DNA from: Streptococcus canis
Lineage (GTDB): Bacteria > Bacillota > Bacilli > Lactobacillales > Streptococcaceae
DNA: 64,000 nt
Assembly (NCBI RefSeq): GCF_900636575.1
Contig: NZ_LR134293.1
Coordinates: forward strand, 617,001-681,000
Reading direction: 5' to 3'
Part shown: piece by piece, positions 15,904 through 27,764 of the stretch
Layout: each line of letters opens with the position of its first letter
How positions within the stretch are numbered: position 1 is the first letter of the stretch
Program-made: the position numbers and the translations under genes
Notes under the pieces: model-generated
What the model was told of the DNA's origin: nothing
What the model saw: the letters and a program-made list of their open reading frames with translations, nothing else
Databases searched by the model: none

Positions 15904-17652
15904 ATGAAACGTAGCATGTATGCAGGGCGTGTTCGCGAGGAACACATTGGAACGGCAATCACATTGAAAGGATGGGTCGGTCGTCGTCGTGACTTGGGTG
16001 GTCTTATCTTTATTGATCTGCGTGACCGTGAGGGTGTGATGCAATTGGTGATTAATCCTGAGGAAGTTTCCAGTGATGTGATGGCAACTGCTGAGCGCCT
16101 ACGTAGTGAATATGTCATTGAAGTGGAAGGTCTTGTTGAAGCTCGTCAGCAGGCTAATGATAAATTGGCAACAGGTGCAGTGGAACTGAAAGTGTCAGCC
16201 TTAACCATTTTAAACACAGCAAAAACAACACCCTTTGAAATTAAAGACGATGTTGAGGTAAGTGATGACACACGTTTACGTTACCGTTACTTAGACTTAC
16301 GTCGTCCGGAAATGTTAGAGAATTTCAAGCTACGTGCAAAAGTGACTCATTCTATCCGTAATTACCTTGATGATCTTGAGTTTATTGATGTGGAGACACC
16401 TATGTTGACAAAATCAACTCCAGAAGGTGCGCGTGACTATTTAGTACCAAGTCGAGTGAGTCAGGGACATTTTTATGCTTTACCACAAAGCCCTCAAATT
16501 ACCAAGCAGTTATTGATGAATGCTGGCTTTGATCGCTATTATCAAATTGTTAAGTGTTTCCGTGATGAAGATTTACGGGGAGACCGTCAACCCGAGTTTA
16601 CACAAGTTGACTTGGAAACGTCATTCCTTTCTGAACAAGAGATTCAAGACATTGTTGAAGGCATGATTGCCAAAGTGATGAAAGAGACAAAAGGGATAGA
16701 TGTTACCCTACCTTTTCCACGTATGAGCTACGATGTGGCCATGAATAACTATGGCTCTGATAAACCAGATACACGTTTTGAAATGCTTTTACAAGACTTG
16801 ACAGTGACTGTCAAGGGAATTGACTTCAAGGTTTTCTCAGAAGCACCAGTTGTCAAGGCTATTGTGGTTAAGGGGAATGCAGACCACTATTCGCGTAAAG
16901 ATATTGACAAGTTGACTGAATTTGCCAAACAATTTGGTGCCAAGGGACTTGCTTGGGTTAAAATGACAGATGGGCAATTAGCAGGTCCAGTTGCTAAATT
17001 CTTAACAACTGTTGAAGAAGACTTGTCAAGTCAGTTAGGTCTTGCTGAGAATGATTTGGTTTTATTTGTGGCAGACACACTTGAGGTGGCTAATAACACC
17101 TTGGGTGCTCTTCGCAACCGTATTGCCAAAGATCTTGATCTGATTGATCACTCCCAATTTAATTTCCTTTGGGTGGTTGATTGGCCAATGTTTGAGTGGT
17201 CGGAAGAAGAAGGACGTTACATGTCAGCTCATCACCCGTTCACTCTTCCAACTCAAGAATCAGCTCATGAATTAGAGGGGGATTTGGCTAAGGTACGTGC
17301 TATTGCTTACGATATTGTCTTAAATGGTTATGAGCTTGGTGGTGGTAGCTTGCGGATCAATCAAAAAGAGATGCAAGAGCGTATGTTCAAGGCGCTTGGC
17401 TTTACCGCCGATGAAGCTAACGACCAATTTGGTTTCTTGCTAGAAGCGATGGATTATGGCTTCCCTCCACATGGTGGTCTTGCCATCGGTCTTGACCGCT
17501 TTGTCATGTTACTTGCTGGAAAAGACAATATTCGTGAAGTGATTGCCTTTCCAAAAAATAACAAAGCCTCTGATCCTATGACGCAAGCACCTAGTCTTGT
17601 TTCTGAAAAACAGTTAGAAGAACTCAGTCTTCACATAGAAAGTCATGATTAA
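15904..17652 (+). CDS. aspS: Aspartyl-tRNA synthetase
   Basis: The 582-residue enzyme is the long bacterial class IIb form: an N-terminal OB-fold anticodon domain (about 1-105), class II motif 1, motif 2 [18 protein letters not shown] (about 218-235), the bacterial GAD insertion (about 290-420) and motif 3 [15 protein letters not shown] near 526. It acts in translation. The downstream YitT gene starts 8 bases before its stop. Because streptococci also have GatCAB, this type may mischarge tRNA-Asn in some species; that is not visible from sequence alone. Confidence 0.96.
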   Translation: MKRSMYAGRVREEHIGTAITLKGWVGRRRDLGGLIFIDLRDREGVMQLVINPEEVSSDVMATAERLRSEYVIEVEGLVEARQQANDKLATGAVELKVSALTILNTAKTTPFEIKDDVEVSDDTRLRYRYLDLRRPEMLENFKLRAKVTHSIRNYLDDLEFIDVETPMLTKSTPEGARDYLVPSRVSQGHFYALPQSPQITKQLLMNAGFDRYYQIVKCFRDEDLRGDRQPEFTQVDLETSFLSEQEIQDIVEGMIAKVMKETKGIDVTLPFPRMSYDVAMNNYGSDKPDTRFEMLLQDLTVTVKGIDFKVFSEAPVVKAIVVKGNADHYSRKDIDKLTEFAKQFGAKGLAWVKMTDGQLAGPVAKFLTTVEEDLSSQLGLAENDLVLFVADTLEVANNTLGALRNRIAKDLDLIDHSQFNFLWVVDWPMFEWSEEEGRYMSAHHPFTLPTQESAHELEGDLAKVRAIAYDIVLNGYELGGGSLRINQKEMQERMFKALGFTADEANDQFGFLLEAMDYGFPPHGGLAIGLDRFVMLLAGKDNIREVIAFPKNNKASDPMTQAPSLVSEKQLEELSLHIESHD

Positions 17653-18586
17653 GAAAACAACTTATAAGAAAAAAGTTAAATATGTCATTAGTCGAGGAGC
17701 CAAGAAGATTGGTCTGCTCCATGCTCTTAGGAGCATTTCAAGAGAAAAATATGCAGAGAAGGTTTCCGCTTCTCTGCTTTATGGCATTTTGTCTAGTATT
17801 GCTGTCAACTTTTTCTTCCAGCCTGGGCATGTCTATTCTAGTGGGGCTACTGGATTGGCACAAGTTTTTTCAGCTCTTAGCCATCGTCTTTTAGGTTATG
17901 ATTTTCCAATCGCCCTTGCTTTTTATTTGATTAATATTCCTTTGCTTGTCTTAGCTTGGTATAAAATTGGGCACCAGTTTACCATTTTTACCTTTATCAC
18001 GGTTAGCATGAGTTCTTTCTTTATTCAAATCATGCCCCAAGTGACCTTGACCTCTGATCCACTCATCAATGCTATTTTTGGTGGTTTGGTCATGGGAATG
18101 GGGATTGGTACAGGTCTCAAATCACGTATCTCTAGTGGGGGGACAGATATTATTAGTTTGACCCTTAGAAAGCGAACAGGTAAAGATGTAGGAAGTCTAT
18201 CATTGATGGTTAATGGTGCCATTTTAGCCTTTGCGGGGATTTTATTTGGCTGGCAGCATGCCCTTTATTCTATGGTCTCTATCTTTGTATCAAGCCGTGT
18301 CACTGATGCTATTTTTACTAAACAAAAGAAGATGCAAGCGACCATTATTACCAGTCACCCAGAGCGTGTGATTCACATGATTCATAAACGGTTGCATCGT
18401 GGCGTGACCAGTATCAACGACGCAGAAGGGACTTACAAGCATGAGCAAAAAGCAGTTTTAATCACTATTTTGACGCGTGAGGAATACCCAGAATTTAAAT
18501 GGCTGATGTTAAAAACAGACCCGCAAGCCTTTGTATCGGTGGCAGAGAATATCAGAATTATCGGTCGCTTTGCTGAAGATGATTAA
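17645..18586 (+). CDS. YitT family membrane protein (paralog 1)
   Basis: The 313-residue protein has a basic N-terminal extension, five or six membrane helices (about 40-220) and a C-terminal soluble DUF2179 domain (about 230-305) with the [13 protein letters not shown] motif. The glycine-rich [25 protein letters not shown] segment is the family signature. It overlaps aspS by 8 bases. It is the most diverged of three tandem YitT genes. Biochemical function of the family is unsettled. Confidence 0.85.
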   Translation: MIKKTTYKKKVKYVISRGAKKIGLLHALRSISREKYAEKVSASLLYGILSSIAVNFFFQPGHVYSSGATGLAQVFSALSHRLLGYDFPIALAFYLINIPLLVLAWYKIGHQFTIFTFITVSMSSFFIQIMPQVTLTSDPLINAIFGGLVMGMGIGTGLKSRISSGGTDIISLTLRKRTGKDVGSLSLMVNGAILAFAGILFGWQHALYSMVSIFVSSRVTDAIFTKQKKMQATIITSHPERVIHMIHKRLHRGVTSINDAEGTYKHEQKAVLITILTREEYPEFKWLMLKTDPQAFVSVAENIRIIGRFAEDD

Positions 18587-18604
18587 GAAAATACAGGAGG
18601 TGCC

Positions 18605-19483
18605 ATGTCAGTTGACCAACGTTTACAGCTAAAGAAATTTTGTTTTATTATTTTGGGCGCAGCGATCTATGCCTTTGCTTTTGTTTATTTTTACATGGCT
18701 AATCAAATTGCAGCCAACGGTCTGGCTGGTCTGACCTTAGTTGGCAAAGCGCTTTTTGAAATTGACCCTTCTTTGACCGGTTATTTGATTAATTTGCCCT
18801 TGGTCTTGTTAGGAGCTAAATTTTTCGGGAAAAGAGCCATGGTTTATACGGTAACAGGTATTTTCTCACTTTACTTTTTTGTGTGGTTATTTCAACGCAT
18901 TCCTTTAGTGGTTGATTTAGACCATGACAATTTAGTCGTTTCTTTGATGGCTGGAATTATTGGAGGACTTGGTGGGGGTCTTGTTTTTCGCAATGGTGGT
19001 ACCATAGGTGGGGCTGATATTATTGCCAAGTTATTGGAAGACAAGTTAGGGTTACAGCTGAATCAAGCTCTTTTAGGTATTGATATTTTTGTCATGATTG
19101 TCTCCTTGACCTATATCTCCTTATCCCAAATGATGTATGCGTTGATTGCCAGTTTTATGTATGGTCAAATCGTTCGTTTAGTACAACAAGGTGGTTATGC
19201 AGCGCGGGGAACCTTTATTATTTCTGATCAGGCTGAGGCTGTGGCGCATTTTATCATGGAGGAATTAGGTAGAGGAGTCACTTATTTACATGGGGAGGGA
19301 GCCTACTCTGGACGTGATAAGAAAGTTATCTATGTTGCCCTAGGACGGACAGATATTCGGGAATTAAAAGCTTTTTTACCCCAAGTTGACCCCAATGCTT
19401 TTGTTTCTTATTTTGATGTTGATGAAGTAAATAGCCCAGAATTTATAGCTACTAAAAGCAAATACCATAAAAAGAAAAAATAA
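18605..19483 (+). CDS. YitT family membrane protein (paralog 2)
   Basis: The 292-residue protein has five or six N-terminal helices, the GGLGGGLVFRNGGTIGGADI signature and a C-terminal DUF2179 domain (RGVTYLHGEGAYSGRDKKVI). It begins 18 bases after paralog 1, with TACAGGAGGTGCC as ribosome binding site, so it is in the same operon. It resembles paralog 3 more closely than paralog 1. Confidence 0.87.
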   Translation: MSVDQRLQLKKFCFIILGAAIYAFAFVYFYMANQIAANGLAGLTLVGKALFEIDPSLTGYLINLPLVLLGAKFFGKRAMVYTVTGIFSLYFFVWLFQRIPLVVDLDHDNLVVSLMAGIIGGLGGGLVFRNGGTIGGADIIAKLLEDKLGLQLNQALLGIDIFVMIVSLTYISLSQMMYALIASFMYGQIVRLVQQGGYAARGTFIISDQAEAVAHFIMEELGRGVTYLHGEGAYSGRDKKVIYVALGRTDIRELKAFLPQVDPNAFVSYFDVDEVNSPEFIATKSKYHKKKK

Positions 19484-19538
19484 TTGAGTGTTAGTTACCT
19501 TAGGGTGACTCATTTTTGAAGAATAGCGAGGATAATGA

Positions 19539-20453
19539 ATGACACATCACGATAAATTGACTAAACTACTGAAATTATTTTTAATTGCCCTAGGTGTTGC
19601 CATTTATACCTTTGGTTTTGTTAATTTTAATATGGCTAATGCCTTGGCTGAAGGTGGTGTGGCAGGGATAACCTTGATTTTACATGCGCATTTTGGGATC
19701 AACCCCGCTTACTCTTCGCTTCTCTTTAATCTTCCGCTTTTCATTTTAGGGGCAAAGATTTTTGGGAAGCGGTCCTTAGCCTTAACCATCTATGGAACAG
19801 TTCTGATGTCAGTTTTTATCTGGATGTGGCAAAAAGTCCCTATGGAACTTGGTTTAGAAAATGACATGATGTTAGTAGCTGTGGTGGCAGGGCTTTTTTC
19901 AGGGATTGGGAGTGGCATTGTTTTTCGCTATGGTGCAACCACAGGTGGAACGGATATTATTGGTCGTATTGCAGAAGAAAAATTTGGAGCTAAGCTAGGT
20001 CAAACTTTGCTTTTGGTGGATGCCCTTGTGTTAACGGCATCTTTGACTTATGTGGATTTAAAACACATGCTTTATACCTTGGTAGCGAGCTTTGTTTTCA
20101 GCCAAATGATTAGTGTAGTTCAAAATGGTGGTTATACTATCCGTGGAATGATTATTATTACCAAGCATTCAGAGGCTGCCGCTCAAGCTATCCTAACAGA
20201 AATCAATCGTGGAGTGACTTACTTGAGAGGTCAAGGAGCTTACTCTGGTAATGATTATAATATCATGTATGTGACCCTAAACCCAACTGAAGTTCGGGAA
20301 GTCAAACGTATTTTAGCAGGTTTGGACCCCGATGCCTTTATCTCCATTATAGACGTGGACGAAGTTATTAGTTCTGATTTTAAGATTCGTCGGAAAAATT
20401 TTGACAAGCCTATTGAAAAGGCTTTACAGAAAAAGCCTAAGTTGTTAAAATAA
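19539..20453 (+). CDS. YitT family membrane protein (paralog 3)
   Basis: The 304-residue protein shares the whole layout with paralog 2: membrane block with SGIGSGIVFRYGATTGGTDI and DUF2179 tail with RGVTYLRGQGAYSGNDYNIM. A GAATAGCGAGGATA ribosome binding site precedes the ATG. The tandem triplet probably arose by duplication. A basic lysine-rich tail (KPIEKALQKKPKLLK) distinguishes it. No enzymatic role can be assigned. Confidence 0.87.
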   Translation: MTHHDKLTKLLKLFLIALGVAIYTFGFVNFNMANALAEGGVAGITLILHAHFGINPAYSSLLFNLPLFILGAKIFGKRSLALTIYGTVLMSVFIWMWQKVPMELGLENDMMLVAVVAGLFSGIGSGIVFRYGATTGGTDIIGRIAEEKFGAKLGQTLLLVDALVLTASLTYVDLKHMLYTLVASFVFSQMISVVQNGGYTIRGMIIITKHSEAAAQAILTEINRGVTYLRGQGAYSGNDYNIMYVTLNPTEVREVKRILAGLDPDAFISIIDVDEVISSDFKIRRKNFDKPIEKALQKKPKLLK

Positions 20454-20627
20454 AGACAACAAATGAAATAAGAGGTTGAAAAGAGCCATGATTAACAACT
20501 AACTCATTGTCACACACTAATCCTTGAGCAAGATAGCAAGGGGGTGGTGTCTGCTTTGAGGTTTGAAAATCAGGGCTTTTTGCGTGCACTTTTTCAAACC
20601 TTTCTTGTCATAGAAAGGATTATCAGT

Positions 20628-22037
20628 ATGGAGATATTAAAACTTAATCATTATCAATTAGAAATAGAAGGTCAACAATTACTAGACATAGATCAGTTAC
20701 GGCTTCAGCAAGGTGAAAAAGTTTTTCTAATCGGAGAAAATGGTTCTGGCAAAACCAGCTTTTTTCGAACACTTGTGGGAGAGAGTCAAGCTTATCGGGG
20801 ACAAGTCATTTGTCAAACTGATCTAGCCTACCTCCCCCAACTGAAGTTAGATCAGCAACAATCTGGTGGCGAAAGGGTCATGGCTTATTTAAAAGACGTT
20901 TTTCAAAAGAAAGCTCCCTTACTAGTGCTAGATGAACCTAGTTCACATTTGGATAAAGTCAATCAGCAGTGGTTGATTCATCAGCTTAAACGTTATCGAG
21001 GAACCCTCTTAGTGGCTAGCCATGACCGTTATTTGATGAACCAAGTAGCTCAGAAAATATGGTCTATCGAAAAACAGAAGATAAAAGTTTACCAAGGAAA
21101 TTACGATGACTATAAGCAGGCTAAGGAGCTAGAAAATCAAAAACAAGTTGCTGCCATGGCTAATCATCAGCGTCAGGTGGCCAAGTTAGAAAAGCAGATT
21201 CAGGAGAAAAAAGAGCGTGCTAATCAGATGATGAGACCCAAAAAAACGGTGTCTCGCTCAGATTGGAAAGTGAATGCCTTTGCCGGCAGTTATGATTCTC
21301 AAGCTAAATATATTGCTAAGTCAGCAAAGGCTATGGAAAAACGTTTGGCTAAGCTTGAACCTGTCAAGCAAGTTGCTAAAAGACCTTGGGCCAAACTCAA
21401 ACATAGTCCACAGGAAAAGAAAATTCCTCATACGCTTATTCATTTAAAAGAAGGCAGTCTATACCGAGATAGTCGTCTCTTGTTTGCTTACCCAGCCCTT
21501 ACTCTAAGAGCAAATAGTAAGGTAGCTATAATAGGTAGAAATAAGGCGGGAAAGTCAACCTTTTTGCAAGCCTTAGCTAATCATTCCTTATCAGGTTTTT
21601 ACGCTGACCAATTGAAGATAACTTATTATAAACAGGATCAAACTCAATTGGAAACGAACCAAACTGCTTTTGAATTTGTACGAGGTCAGTCACATCACGA
21701 TCGAGCCCTTATTCTTAATTACCTCGCCATGATGGGACTTCCTTATCAAAAAGCACATCGTAAAATAGAGAGCCTTTCTGGTGGTGAAAGGGTTCGATTG
21801 GCTTTGGTTGCTGCCATGCTTAGTAATCACCACTTATTAATCTTAGATGAACCAACTAATTATTTGGATCTCGCTGCTATGGAGGCTTTGGAAGTGGGTT
21901 TAAAACAGTACCCATATCCTTTTATTCTGGTTTCGCATGATGAGCACTTTGTTGCATCTGTCACTCATCAATGTTATGAGATTAGAGAGGGACGACTAGA
22001 TTTTGTTTCCGAGGATTTAACTTTTAATCGTTTTTAA
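20628..22037 (+). CDS. ABC-F family ATP-binding protein
   Basis: Starting at the ATG at 20628 (AGAAAGGATT upstream) the product has 469 residues with two ABC ATPase domains and no membrane helices. Domain 1 has GENGSGKTS, QSGGERV and LLVLDEPSSHLD; domain 2 has GRNKAGKST, LSGGERVRLAL and LILDEPTNYLD, with a charged linker (about 190-265) between. This is the ABC-F architecture of ribosome-bound translation factors and antibiotic-resistance proteins (Vga, Lsa, Msr). Which subgroup it belongs to cannot be told by eye, so no resistance is claimed. Confidence 0.88.
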   Translation: MEILKLNHYQLEIEGQQLLDIDQLRLQQGEKVFLIGENGSGKTSFFRTLVGESQAYRGQVICQTDLAYLPQLKLDQQQSGGERVMAYLKDVFQKKAPLLVLDEPSSHLDKVNQQWLIHQLKRYRGTLLVASHDRYLMNQVAQKIWSIEKQKIKVYQGNYDDYKQAKELENQKQVAAMANHQRQVAKLEKQIQEKKERANQMMRPKKTVSRSDWKVNAFAGSYDSQAKYIAKSAKAMEKRLAKLEPVKQVAKRPWAKLKHSPQEKKIPHTLIHLKEGSLYRDSRLLFAYPALTLRANSKVAIIGRNKAGKSTFLQALANHSLSGFYADQLKITYYKQDQTQLETNQTAFEFVRGQSHHDRALILNYLAMMGLPYQKAHRKIESLSGGERVRLALVAAMLSNHHLLILDEPTNYLDLAAMEALEVGLKQYPYPFILVSHDEHFVASVTHQCYEIREGRLDFVSEDLTFNRF

Positions 22038-22048
22038 CTAACAAAAAT

Positions 22049-22072
22049 CCCCTCCATGTTATTGTGGAGGGG
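22049..22072. terminator. Bidirectional terminator between the ABC-F gene and argS
   Basis: Perfect arms CCCCTCCA/TGGAGGGG between convergent genes, with A/T-rich flanks on both sides. Confidence 0.8.
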
Positions 22073-22088
22073 TGTGCTGTTTAATAGC

Positions 22089-23780
22089 TTACATTTTATT
22101 TGGGGCTTCAACACCGAGCAAGCGAAGTGCCTCTTTAAGAATAGTAGCAGTAGCATAGCAAAGGGCTAAGCGACTATCACGTTCTGAGTTATCGTCAAGA
22201 ATGCGCACGTGGGCATAGTATTTATTAAAGCTTTGTGCTAGATGAATAGCAAATTTGGCCATAATAGAAGGCTCAAAGTTGTCTGATGTTCGTTTGATAA
22301 TCCGTGGGAAGTCTTGGATAAGTTTGATAATTTCCCAGCTTTCAGCGTCATTTAAACTGTAAGTGGTAGTTGCAGATGGAATGAAGTTGGCCTTACGCAA
22401 GATGGATTGGATACGAGCGTGAGCGTATTGAACGTAAGGTCCAGTTTCACCTTCAAAAGAGACCATTGCTTCGAGGTCGAAGTCATAACCATTCATACGA
22501 TCTGTTTTGAGATCATAGAACTTGATAGCACCGACACCAACAGCATGGGAAACAGCTTCTTTATTGGCAAGGTCAGGATTTTTGGCTTCGATTTGAGAAG
22601 CAGCACGATTAATAGCTTCGGCAACGGTAGGCTCAAGAAGGATAACATTCCCTTTACGTGTTGATAATTTAGCGCCGCCTTTTGTCACAAGCCCAAAAGC
22701 AACGTGTGTCATGTCATCAGACCAATCGTAGCCCATTTCTTTTAAAACGGCTTTTAATTGTTTGAAGTGGGCAGCTTGTTCATTACCAACAACATAAACT
22801 GATTTAGCAAAGTCATAAGTACGTTTACGATAGAGTGCAGCCGCTAGGTCACGGGTAATGTAAAGAGTAGCACCATCTGATTTTTTAATCAAAGCAGGGT
22901 GCTCAATGCCGTATTTTTCAAGGTTAACGACTTGAGCGCCTTTGGACTCTACAAGCAGGTTTTTAGCTTCTAATAAGTCAAGAACTTCCTCCATTTTATC
23001 ATTGTAGAAGGCCTCACCGTTATAGCTATCAAAGGTTACATTTAACTGATCATAGAGACGGTTAAACTCAAGTAAACTTTCGTCACGGAACCACTGCCAC
23101 AATTCAGTAGCTTCTTGGTCGCCATCTTCCAATTTACGGAACCATTCGCGAGCCTCTTCATCAACGGTTGGATCTGTTTCAGCTTCTGCATTGATGCGAA
23201 CGTAAAGTTTTAAAAGTTCATCAATGGGATGTGCTTGGACAGCTGCTTCATCTCCCCATTTTTTGTAGGCAACAATGAGCATACCAAATTGTTTCCCCCA
23301 GTCACCAAGGTGATTGATTTTTACAGGTTTATAACCCATTTTGGAAAAAATATTCGCAAGGCTATCTCCGATAACTGTCGAGCGGAGGTGACCAATCGAA
23401 AATGGCTTAGCAATGTTAGGGCTAGACATATCAATGGCAACGTTGCGACCACGCCCCTCGTCTTGTTGGCCATAATCAGAACCAGATGTAATGACTTGTT
23501 CAAGGACTTGTGAGGAAATCTTTGCTTTATCAAGGAAAAAGTTGACATAAGGTCCGACAGCTACTACTTTTTCAAATTGGCTAGCATCAATCTGTTCAGC
23601 GAGTTCACCTGCAATCATTTGAGGTGCTTTACGAAGCATTTTTGCTAAGCTAAAAGCTGGAAAGGCAAGGTCTCCCATGTTGGCATTTTTTGGGGTTTCA
23701 AGCAAGTTAACAATAGCATCTTGTTCTAACTCAGGAATAACTTTAGCTATTTCACTTGCGATTAGAGTTTTAGTATCCAT
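22089..23780 (-). CDS. argS: Arginyl-tRNA synthetase
   Basis: The 563-residue class I enzyme charges tRNA-Arg. It shows the N-terminal Add1 domain (about 1-110), the HIGH-equivalent SIGHLRSTV near residue 127, [10 protein letters not shown] in place of KMSKS and a C-terminal DALR anticodon-binding domain ([13 protein letters not shown] onward). It is divergent from argR, which is the standard streptococcal arrangement. The ATG follows TAGGAGATGCCGT. Confidence 0.96.
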   Translation of the reverse strand: MDTKTLIASEIAKVIPELEQDAIVNLLETPKNANMGDLAFPAFSLAKMLRKAPQMIAGELAEQIDASQFEKVVAVGPYVNFFLDKAKISSQVLEQVITSGSDYGQQDEGRGRNVAIDMSSPNIAKPFSIGHLRSTVIGDSLANIFSKMGYKPVKINHLGDWGKQFGMLIVAYKKWGDEAAVQAHPIDELLKLYVRINAEAETDPTVDEEAREWFRKLEDGDQEATELWQWFRDESLLEFNRLYDQLNVTFDSYNGEAFYNDKMEEVLDLLEAKNLLVESKGAQVVNLEKYGIEHPALIKKSDGATLYITRDLAAALYRKRTYDFAKSVYVVGNEQAAHFKQLKAVLKEMGYDWSDDMTHVAFGLVTKGGAKLSTRKGNVILLEPTVAEAINRAASQIEAKNPDLANKEAVSHAVGVGAIKFYDLKTDRMNGYDFDLEAMVSFEGETGPYVQYAHARIQSILRKANFIPSATTTYSLNDAESWEIIKLIQDFPRIIKRTSDNFEPSIMAKFAIHLAQSFNKYYAHVRILDDNSERDSRLALCYATATILKEALRLLGVEAPNKM

Positions 23781-24019
23781 ACGGCATCTCCTAAAAATTG
23801 TTTGTCACCTTATTCTAACATATTTCTTTAAAATAAACGAGGAGAGGATTGATAAATTATACTGAAATGTTTAGGGGAACAGTTACCTGAGGTCATTATT
23901 TTTCTGAAAATATTATCAAAAGAGAAATGAGTTTTCTTTTCAACTGTTTTCAAGTGACATTCTAGCTAGATTTGCTAAAAAAATAGCAGGGCGAAGATGA
24001 AATAATACACTTTTTTTGT

Positions 24020-24025
24020 TATAAT
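24020..24025 (+). promoter_or_regulatory. argR promoter -10 element
   Basis: TATAAT 36 bases before the argR start. A GATAATTATAC sequence just downstream is palindromic and could be an ARG-box half, but I cannot confirm it. Confidence 0.5.
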
Positions 24026-24060
24026 TTGAGAGGATAATTATACAACTGGGGTGATATATC

Positions 24061-24498
24061 ATGAATAAAATGGAGCGTCAACAGCAGATTAAGCAAATCA
24101 TTCAAGCAGAACATATTGGCACACAAGAAGAAATCAAAAATGCCCTTCAAAAAAAAGGGATTGTGGTCACCCAAGCGACCCTGTCGCGGGATTTAAGAGA
24201 GATTGGTCTTTTAAAGCTAAGGGATAAGCAAGGTAAGCTCTATTATAGTTTGTCTGAGCCTGTCGTGACACCATTTAGTCCTGATGTGCGTTTTTACGTG
24301 CTAAAAGTTGATCGTGCAGGATTCATGCTTGTCCTTCACACGAATCTCGGAGAGGCTGATGTCTTGGCTAATCTGATTGATAATGATGCTATTGAAGCTA
24401 TTTTAGGCACTATTGCTGGAGCAGATACTTTGCTGGTGATTTGTCGAGATGAAGAGATTGCTAAGCGCTTTGAGAAAGATTTGTCTGCAGGCCTATGA
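24061..24498 (+). CDS. argR: ArgR family arginine repressor
   Basis: The 145-residue protein has the N-terminal winged HTH of ArgR/AhrC ([22 protein letters not shown] ... [15 protein letters not shown]) and the C-terminal hexamerisation/arginine-binding domain with [15 protein letters not shown]. ArgR controls arginine synthesis and deiminase genes. The start of the YlbF gene overlaps its stop (ATGA). A gene of this type next to argS and mutS is usual in streptococci, which often carry several ArgR paralogs, so its targets remain open. Confidence 0.93.
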   Translation: MNKMERQQQIKQIIQAEHIGTQEEIKNALQKKGIVVTQATLSRDLREIGLLKLRDKQGKLYYSLSEPVVTPFSPDVRFYVLKVDRAGFMLVLHTNLGEADVLANLIDNDAIEAILGTIAGADTLLVICRDEEIAKRFEKDLSAGL

Positions 24499-24848
24499 TA
24501 AGCTATCATGATTCTTTGAGGAAGCTGATTCTTGCCATTCATGACCATCCTAGTATTATCGCTTATAAAGAAGCGCAGCAACAATTCTCTCAGTTTGGTC
24601 AGTTTGAGAAGCAGGCCTATCAGATGAAACGTTATCAGCAAGATGCAGAGCTATTCCAAAAGATAGCTAAAGAGCAAGCTGCCGCTGTGTCTTCAAGTAA
24701 GGCCAAAGAACTTGAAGATAACCTCAATCATCAGCCAGTGATTGAAGATTACCGTGAGAAAATGCAGGACGCGAGTGATTTGATTCAATATATCACCAAA
24801 CGTATAGAAGATCAGTTAAACAAGGAGTTAACGCATGGCAAAAGCTAA
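24495..24848 (+). CDS. YlbF/YmcA family protein
   Basis: The 117-residue protein is helical throughout, with the YlbF-type pattern ([28 protein letters not shown]). Family members form complexes that influence RNase Y activity and, in Bacillus, competence and sporulation. It overlaps argR by 4 bases and mutS by 14, so argR-ylbF-mutS are probably co-transcribed. Confidence 0.85.
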   Translation: MISYHDSLRKLILAIHDHPSIIAYKEAQQQFSQFGQFEKQAYQMKRYQQDAELFQKIAKEQAAAVSSSKAKELEDNLNHQPVIEDYREKMQDASDLIQYITKRIEDQLNKELTHGKS

Positions 24849-27390
24849 CATTTCTCCTGGAATGCAACAGTATCTGGACATCAAAAAAGATTATCCAGAT
24901 GCTTTTTTGCTTTTTAGGATGGGTGACTTTTATGAGTTATTTTACGATGATGCTGTCAAGGCAGCGCAACTTTTAGAGATTGGTTTGACCAGTCGCAATA
25001 AGAATGCGGAAAATCCAATTCCTATGGCAGGAGTGCCCCATCACTCTGCCCAGCAATACATTGATGTGTTAATTGAATTGGGCTACAAGGTGGCTATTGC
25101 AGAACAAATGGAAGATCCCAAACAAGCTGTTGGGGTTGTTAAACGTGAAGTTGTTCAGGTAATTACACCAGGGACGGTTGTCGATTCAACCAAGCCAGAT
25201 AGTGCCAACAACTTTTTGGTAGCTGTTGACTTTGATGGTTACCGTTATGGATTGGCTTACATGGATGTGTCGACGGGTGAATTTTGCGTGACAGATTTGG
25301 CAGATTTCACAAGTGTTCGTAGTGAAATTCAGAATCTCAAAGCAAAGGAAGTATTGTTAGGATTTGATTTGTCAGAGGTAGAGCAAGCTATTCTGGTGAA
25401 GCAGATGAATCTGCTACTTTCCTATGAGGATACGATTTATGAAGATAGTACTCTGATTGACAATCAGTTGACAGCAGTGGAGCTGTCAGCGGCAGGGAAA
25501 CTCTTGCAATACGTTCATAAAACTCAAATGCGAGAACTTAGCCATTTGCAAGCATTGGTTCATTATGAAATCAAAGATTACTTACAAATGTCTTATGCTA
25601 CCAAGTCAAGTTTGGATTTGGTTGAAAATGCCAGAACAAATAAGAAACATGGCAGTCTCTACTGGCTTTTAGATGAGACCAAGACAGCTATGGGAATGCG
25701 TCTTTTACGGTCATGGATTGACAGACCTTTGGTTTCTAAAGAAGCTATCTTAGAACGCCAAGAGATTATTCAAGTTTTCTTAGACGCTTTTATTGAGCGC
25801 ACAGATTTAAGCAACAGTCTAAAAGGTGTTTACGATATTGAACGTTTGTCTAGTCGCGTTTCATTTGGCAAAGCAAATCCTAAGGATTTGCTTCAATTGG
25901 GACACACATTGGCTCAAGTGCCAGCCATTAAAGCTATTTTAGAAGCTTTCAATAGTGCTCATATTGATAAGCTTGTCAAGCAGCTTGACACACTGCCTGA
26001 GTTGGAATACCTGATACGAACAGCTATTGATCCTGACGCACCAGCGACTATTAGTGAAGGAAGTATTATCCGAACTGGTTTTGATGAACGCTTGGATCAT
26101 TACCGTAAAGTGATGCGAGAAGGAACAGGCTGGATTGCAGATATTGAGGCTAAGGAACGTCAAGCAAGTGGCATTAATAACCTAAAAATTGATTACAATA
26201 AAAAAGATGGTTATTATTTCCACGTTACGAATTCAAATCTTGGCTTAGTGCCTGATCACTTTTTCAGAAAGGCCACCTTAAAAAATTCAGAACGTTATGG
26301 AACGGCAGAATTAGCTAAAATTGAAGGTCAGATGCTAGAGGCTAGGGAAGAATCAGCTAGTTTAGAATACGATATTTTTATGCGTATTCGAACTCAAGTG
26401 GAAACCTATATTAATCGCTTGCAGAAGCTTGCCAAAACCTTGGCAACGGTTGATGTCTTGCAAAGTTTAGCAGTTGTTGCTGAGACGAACCATTACAGTC
26501 GGCCTAGTTTCAATGATGACCATGTGATTAAGATTCAAGATGGGCGTCATGCTGTTGTTGAAAAAGTTATGGGAGTGCAAGAATACATTCCAAATAGTAT
26601 TTCCTTTGATCAAAAAACAAGTATCCAATTGATTACGGGACCAAATATGAGTGGTAAGTCTACTTATATGCGGCAGCTTGCCTTAACGGTTATCATGGCA
26701 CAGATGGGCTCGTTTGTGGCTGCTGACCATGTCGATTTACCTTTATTTGATGCTATTTTCACACGTATTGGAGCTGCTGATGACTTGATTTCTGGACAAT
26801 CAACCTTTATGGTGGAGATGATGGAAGCAAACCAAGCGATCAAACGTGCCAGTGCCAATTCGCTCATTTTATTTGATGAATTAGGACGAGGAACGGCAAC
26901 CTATGATGGTATGGCTCTAGCTCAGGCCATTATCGAATATATCCACGATAGGGTTGGTGCTAAAACCATGTTTGCAACGCACTATCATGAGTTGACAGAG
27001 TTGTCAAGCAAATTGACACAGTTGGTCAACGTTCATGTAGCAACGCTTGAAAAAGATGGAGATGTAACCTTCCTTCACAAGATTGCGGAAGGGCCGGCAG
27101 ACAAATCATACGGTATTCATGTGGCTAAAATAGCAGGACTTCCTGAAGCTCTATTAAGTAGAGCCGATGACGTTCTTACCCGCTTAGAAGCACAGTCACA
27201 GTCTGCTGAAATAATATCAGTCCCTTCAAAAGCTGAGCAAGCAAGTCCTGTTAAAGACGAGCAATTATCACTTTTTGCTGCTGATGATAAAGCTCAGAAA
27301 GTTATTCAAGCCTTAGAAGCCATTGATGTTCTGAATGTCACTCCTTTAGAGGCCATGACTGCCCTTTATGAATTGAAAAAGTTATTATAG
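24835..27390 (+). CDS. mutS: DNA mismatch repair protein MutS
   Basis: The 851-residue protein recognises mismatches. The N-terminal mismatch-reading motif is GDFYELF, with Phe32 and Glu34. The core and lever domains follow (about 130-560), then the ABC-type ATPase with GPNMSGKST near residue 601, a Walker [12 protein letters not shown] and the conserved ATHYHEL. It would normally be read through into mutL. Here a 20-kb island separates the two genes, and a weak terminator follows MutS. The protein itself is intact. Confidence 0.97.
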   Translation: MAKANISPGMQQYLDIKKDYPDAFLLFRMGDFYELFYDDAVKAAQLLEIGLTSRNKNAENPIPMAGVPHHSAQQYIDVLIELGYKVAIAEQMEDPKQAVGVVKREVVQVITPGTVVDSTKPDSANNFLVAVDFDGYRYGLAYMDVSTGEFCVTDLADFTSVRSEIQNLKAKEVLLGFDLSEVEQAILVKQMNLLLSYEDTIYEDSTLIDNQLTAVELSAAGKLLQYVHKTQMRELSHLQALVHYEIKDYLQMSYATKSSLDLVENARTNKKHGSLYWLLDETKTAMGMRLLRSWIDRPLVSKEAILERQEIIQVFLDAFIERTDLSNSLKGVYDIERLSSRVSFGKANPKDLLQLGHTLAQVPAIKAILEAFNSAHIDKLVKQLDTLPELEYLIRTAIDPDAPATISEGSIIRTGFDERLDHYRKVMREGTGWIADIEAKERQASGINNLKIDYNKKDGYYFHVTNSNLGLVPDHFFRKATLKNSERYGTAELAKIEGQMLEAREESASLEYDIFMRIRTQVETYINRLQKLAKTLATVDVLQSLAVVAETNHYSRPSFNDDHVIKIQDGRHAVVEKVMGVQEYIPNSISFDQKTSIQLITGPNMSGKSTYMRQLALTVIMAQMGSFVAADHVDLPLFDAIFTRIGAADDLISGQSTFMVEMMEANQAIKRASANSLILFDELGRGTATYDGMALAQAIIEYIHDRVGAKTMFATHYHELTELSSKLTQLVNVHVATLEKDGDVTFLHKIAEGPADKSYGIHVAKIAGLPEALLSRADDVLTRLEAQSQSAEIISVPSKAEQASPVKDEQLSLFAADDKAQKVIQALEAIDVLNVTPLEAMTALYELKKLL

Positions 27391-27409
27391 TTTTTCAGTT
27401 GAAAATGAC

Positions 27410-27441
27410 AAAGATGCTTTCGATATTGAAGGTATCTTTTT
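27410..27441 (+). terminator. Terminator-like hairpin after mutS
   Basis: AAAGAT..CTTTC pairs with GAAGG..ATCTTT and is followed by TTTTG. Moderate strength. Confidence 0.5.
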
Positions 27442-27764
27442 GTTTTGTCAAAAACGGTCCGAGGATTTCGGTCATTTATTAAGTCTGTTATAACAGTCCA
27501 TAAGAATGCGAGGACATTGTGACAAACCTTGTTGGACTTAGTTTGGCAGTTTTTACAAGGTGTTGACAGTCCTTAAGTATTGATATGACTGTTTTTTTGA
27601 AAAAATATAGGTTTTAATTTTCCTTAGACTTCCCTCAAAAGTCCATAAAAAGGTGAACAAAAAAAGACCTTTACAGGTCCTTTACACAATGAGTTCAGCA
27701 GGCAAGAACTAGCACCATATTAGGTGCTTTTTTATTAGGTTTGGAGAGATTGAGTTAAAGGGGA
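27442..27764. other. Left end of the mutS/mutL island: candidate attL and arm-type sites
   Basis: There is no gene here. AAACCTTGTT at 27524-27533 is repeated exactly at 47654-47663 beside mutL and is the best core candidate. AGTCCATAAG (27495) and AGTCCATAAA (27641) resemble the integrase-proximal GGTCCACAAA and AGTCCACAAA at 47603-47624, as arm sites would. A minus-strand terminator (GACC/GGTC plus T-run, 27664-27684) ends the sof unit, and GCACC/GGTGC with a T-run lies at 27707-27733. The exact boundary is not proven. Confidence 0.45.

Noticed and set aside
20544..20627. 28-codon N-terminal extension of the ABC-F protein
   Set aside because: It passes through the leader and the true ribosome binding site; family alignment starts at MEILKLNHYQ.
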